The position numbers and the translations under genes are program-made. This document shows, piece after piece, positions 61,345 through 64,000 of a stretch of 64,000 nt of DNA. Numbering within the stretch: position 1 is the first letter of the stretch; each line of letters opens with the position of its first letter. This DNA is from Brienomyrus brachyistius (Eukaryota > Chordata > Actinopteri > Osteoglossiformes > Mormyridae), in the NCBI RefSeq assembly GCF_023856365.1, contig NC_064540.1, positions 13,417,191 through 13,481,190 of the forward strand. Direction: 5' to 3'. A model generated the notes under the pieces. The model had not been told where the DNA came from and did no database searches. It saw only the letters and a program-made list of their open reading frames with translations.

Positions 61345-61392
61345 TTACAATGAATATCTGTAGAGAAATGTTTACATTGTTTATTTTGTTAC

Positions 61393-61571
61393 CTTTTAAC
61401 TCCCGGGCCGCCTCCTGCCGCTCTCACACCGGCCGGCGCACCGTTACTCGGCTTCACTTGCTGTCCAGAGCCCGGTGGTGCTGAACCAGAAGCAGGAGCG
61501 CCCGTCCTGGTGGGTGTGGGAGCCGACTGCCCGGGTTGGCCGCCCCCCTCCTGACTGGCTTCATTCCCCAT
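61393..61571 (-). CDS. bsn: bassoon, coding exon 1 (N-terminus)
   Basis: Encodes residues 1-59 plus two bases of codon 60 of bassoon, a very large scaffold protein of the presynaptic active zone that organises vesicle release sites. The product begins MGNEAS and continues as a Gly/Pro/Ala/Ser-rich disordered segment. An MG start with Ser at position 6 fits N-myristoylation, as known for bassoon. I chose the ATG at 61571-61569: A at -3 and G at +4 give a good Kozak context, and an in-frame TGA lies upstream at 61613-61611, so the frame cannot extend. A GTG two codons upstream is not needed. The exon ends GTT AAA AG followed by GTAACA (donor at 61392), leaving a two-base overhang that exon 2 completes. 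The N-terminus also resembles piccolo, the paralogue; exons 2 and 3 decide for bassoon. Confidence 0.88.
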
Positions 61572-61790
61572 GCTCACCCAAGAGCAAAGGGGCGAGTTAA
61601 ACGATGCGTGTCAGCGATTTATCACCGTTAAATAAAAGCACAGATAATTTAGCGTCGCTCCTCTTCCGCCATCATCACCGACAATCCTGCTACCTGCACG
61701 GAGCACGCGCGGAGACGCCGAAGCGGGCCGAGCGCGCGCGTTGACGTGGCGCCGCGGAAGCGCGCACGTTGCCTACCGGGCTTCGTCTCC
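61572..61790 (-). promoter_or_regulatory. bsn: GC-rich promoter / 5' UTR region of bassoon
   Basis: The sequence just upstream of the bassoon ATG turns sharply GC- and CpG-rich, notably at 61685-61785 with GCGCGCG runs of NRF1-like character. A TGACGTGG element (CREB/ATF-like) lies at about 61741-61748 on the plus strand. On the minus strand, GATGATGGCGGAAG near 61664-61677 resembles a YY1 site. The start site cannot be placed from sequence. The GC-rich stretch continues into exon 1 and then stops, as for a CpG-island promoter. Confidence 0.5.
61649..61675 (-). promoter_or_regulatory. short upstream ORF in the bassoon 5' leader
   Basis: Two adjacent ATGs at 61675-61670 open an eight-codon frame, MMAEEERR, ending in TAA at 61651-61649. 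It lies 78 bases before the bassoon start codon. If transcription begins upstream of 61675, it could dampen translation of the main ORF. Whether it is in the mature leader is unknown. Confidence 0.35.
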
Positions 61791-62915
61791 CTTGGGCGGA
61801 GAGTTTGGTTCTGAAACTTTCCCCGAAATTATATGTATATGCACTTACCTTTGTAATAACAATTTTTAGGGCGCAGGATGTACTAGTTGTCAGGTACACT
61901 TCAGGTAAACATTTAAGGTAAAAATGTGAGAAAATAGGGCCGAGATCGATATCTGGTGAAAAATAATAGTTTTACACAAACGATGTCTAAATATATACAA
62001 ATCAGATCATAAATAAGGAGTTAAACAAGTACCAAAGCATCTTGTACTACAAAGACAATTATAGTAGAGTGATCCGGTTGTTGGATCAGGCTCTGTGAGA
62101 CGTGGAAAACTCCTCAGTAAACTCGATCACCCTTATGCCTAAATCCATTTTATGCGTTATTATATTATCTATCGTTTACAAAATTCCATGAATAGCCTGT
62201 TTAAATATGCTGTTTTTCTTGCTATACATTTAATGAGGTCCTTAGAAAATTATAGGATTGTAAACTCACACACACCTGGCGTGACACTTCCAGACTCACG
62301 CTCACGCAATAAATCTTACTGCAAATGTATGTTATTACATTATAAACCCAAAATTCGTTACAGCAAAGGCAGTGGGGCAGTTTCCAAACTCTACTTACTA
62401 TTTACAAGGTAATAAAACTCTTACATACATGTAAATGCGTGCAGACTTGTCTCAAATTGAAAATCTAATGCTTGCTGACCAAAGATGTCATCCCTGAGAT
62501 TGCAATATTCTAGCATGGTACTAAAAGCTTGCACAGAATATGTTTTGTGGGAAAACTGATGTAAAAGATGAAACTTAACATGAATGTGAAAAATCTTTCT
62601 TTTTGATCCCAGAGATTAGCCAGTTCAAAAAAGCAGCAGTGCTGGGTTGGCCCCTTTCAACAGATGATGCTATACCATTCAAGGGAAGCCCACAGCTGGG
62701 AGCATTCCAGAAATACCCAATAGCTACATGATAGCTACATTTGTGGCAGTAGGCACCGTTTCCACCATTGAAAACTTGTTTGCACGCAAACTCTACATGA
62801 AAGACTCCATCTTGCACATTGTCACTGTACCTAAATATGAAGATAAGCAGTATAGTTATTGTTTGATCCAGTATTTAACTACTGCCCACTAATACTCTAG
62901 GGTTGATCAATCCAA
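61791..62915. other. upstream flank, nothing recognised
   Basis: AT-rich sequence upstream of the promoter. No gene, RNA or clear repeat is recognised; the open frames are short. Confidence 0.5.
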
Positions 62916-63128
62916 ACATCCATCTTCTAACAGCTTATCCTGGTCAGAATTGAGGGGCAGCAGAGGGTACAAAGTTTGGGTACACCCCGGATGGGATGCC
63001 ATGCCATTGCATGGTGTGCATGCCCACATGCATGCACGCACGCACAAACACACACACACACACAGAAGAGGCAGGATTTGAATGCCCAAACCAGCAGCTG
63101 AGGCAACAGCACTACCCAGTGAGACTGG
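62916..63128 (-). mobile_element. diverged tRNA-type SINE with CA run
   Basis: CATCCATCTTCTAACAGCTT at the left and GAGGCAACAGCACTACCCAG at the right parallel the body and head of the ATGG-tailed SINE family, though strongly diverged. A CA run lies at 63047-63064. Confidence 0.55.
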
Positions 63129-63179
63129 GGCTGATTGGATGAGAAAATGCAATGAATTGACCTCCATCACACTATAAAA

Positions 63180-63358
63180 CAGAGGTGTCAAACTGCAGTC
63201 CTTGTGTAGCTTAGTTCTTTCCCAGTTTCACCATAAATGATTCAGCTCCTGAGCTGTGTGGTAATTAGCACAAGGAGTTGAATCAGGTGTGTTAAATGAG
63301 GGGAAACCCAAAAATGTGCAGGGCTCTGGCCCCCCAGGACTGGAGTTTGAGACCCCTG
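63180..63358. mobile_element. hAT MITE (Charlie-like ends)
   Basis: The left end CAGAGGTGTCAAACTGCAGT and right end ACTGGAGTTTGAGACCCCTG are inverted. The 8-bp flanks CTATAAAA (63172-63179) and CTGTAAAA (63359-63366) differ at one base. At 179 bp it is non-coding. Confidence 0.82.
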
Positions 63359-63659
63359 CTGTAAAAGGAGGATCAGAATGATATAAATGAAAGTGTGATG
63401 AGCCTAATAGGATGTTTCCCTACCTGTCACATGAGTGGCTGAATGTGCACATCACAAGAAACCTTCTAATAATGTATGGTACAAAGCTTCAAAATACTGT
63501 AATTTGCACTCAAATTCAAATTCACTCAAGCCCCAGGTAAATTTGCCTTAGCCCCTGATGTTTTCGATAGCTAGAAACTGCCCTGGGTTTGTCTGAATTT
63601 CACAATCTGGCAGTTCAGCCATTGATTATGTTAAATTCCAATTTCTGTAGATGGACGTG

Positions 63660-63965
63660 CAGTCGACCCTTCTGCACCGCAACTTTCTCCATTGTGGCTG
63701 ATATATTGTGTGGTTGGTAAAAAAAATTAAATGGAACTGCAGATGACACATACGAAGTTTAATAACTCATAAATACATGGAATATAAGTAGAGTGCTGGT
63801 CTGGAGGACGCCACTTGTCTTTGAGGCAGCCTTTCCTGTGATTTCTCGCATTTCTCATGTCTTTTCACTCCGCTTGCCAAGGGGACCCATAAAAAATCTG
63901 TGCAGGTTTTTCTAGATCACAGCGGACTTACACCCCTAGCCTCCAGGATGCAGAAGGGTCGACTG
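63660..63965. mobile_element. Tigger/pogo-like MITE
   Basis: The ends CAGTCGACCCTTCTGCA and TGCAGAAGGGTCGACTG are perfect inverted repeats. TA follows on the right (63966-63967); the left flank reads TG. At 306 bp it has no transposase. Confidence 0.75.
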
Positions 63966-64000
63966 TATTTGCAGAACCAGAACTGAATGTGTATATCAGG

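Larger units (their letters stand above)
49588..61392 (-). other. bsn: bassoon intron 1 (11.8 kb)
   Basis: Bounded by the donor at 61392 and the acceptor at 49588. Repeat density is lower than in introns 2 and 3. I recognise nothing in 50533-51240, 51412-52596, 53287-54360, 55345-59791 (apart from a degenerate hAT-like stretch near 58640-58740) and 60067-61327. Confidence 0.85.

Noticed and set aside
61572..61577. GTG start two codons upstream of the bassoon ATG
   Set aside because: The ATG has a good Kozak context, MGNEAS matches the family's N-terminus, and myristoylation needs MG at the very start.

Overview
The window is vertebrate nuclear DNA, almost certainly from a ray-finned fish. 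The evidence is the transposon content: Rex3/RTE, L2 and CR1/L2-group LINEs, 5S-rRNA-derived and tRNA-derived SINEs, many short hAT, Tigger-like and Tc1-like elements, and a solo LTR. I cannot resolve the species.

One host gene is visible. The first four coding exons of bassoon (bsn), the presynaptic active-zone scaffold, lie on the minus strand: exon 1 at 61393-61571, exon 2 at 49257-49587, exon 3 at 23094-23651 and exon 4 at 85-423. The joins agree in phase (a split AGT codon, then three phase-0 joins) and give an uninterrupted N-terminal 469 residues. This part holds an MG start suited to N-myristoylation and two eight-cysteine zinc fingers. Each finger is split by an intron just before its last Cys pair. 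The gene runs off the left edge. A GC-rich promoter/5' UTR region with a short upstream ORF lies at about 61572-61790, and 61.8-64 kb is upstream flank.

The three full introns (22.7, 25.6 and 11.8 kb) are packed with repeats. Intron 3 (0.4-23.1 kb) holds three SINE copies, LINE fragments, an interrupted L2, a 26-copy 54-bp GC-box minisatellite and a GT-rich minisatellite next to hAT remains. Intron 2 (23.7-49.3 kb) holds a 27-bp and a 37-bp minisatellite, several LINEs, a solo LTR with two nested DNA elements, a nearly intact Rex3 with a 13-bp target duplication, and an hAT transposase remnant split by a CR1/L2 insertion. Intron 1 (49.6-61.4 kb) holds a Tc1-like remnant, an hAT MITE with an internal foldback, a 5S SINE and a short Rex3 fragment.

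All long open frames outside the four exons come from minisatellites or decayed transposons. I found no sign of a novel multi-gene system. The unusual features are the tandem arrays (especially the GC-box one), the nested insertions that can be dated relative to each other, and several strong hairpins.
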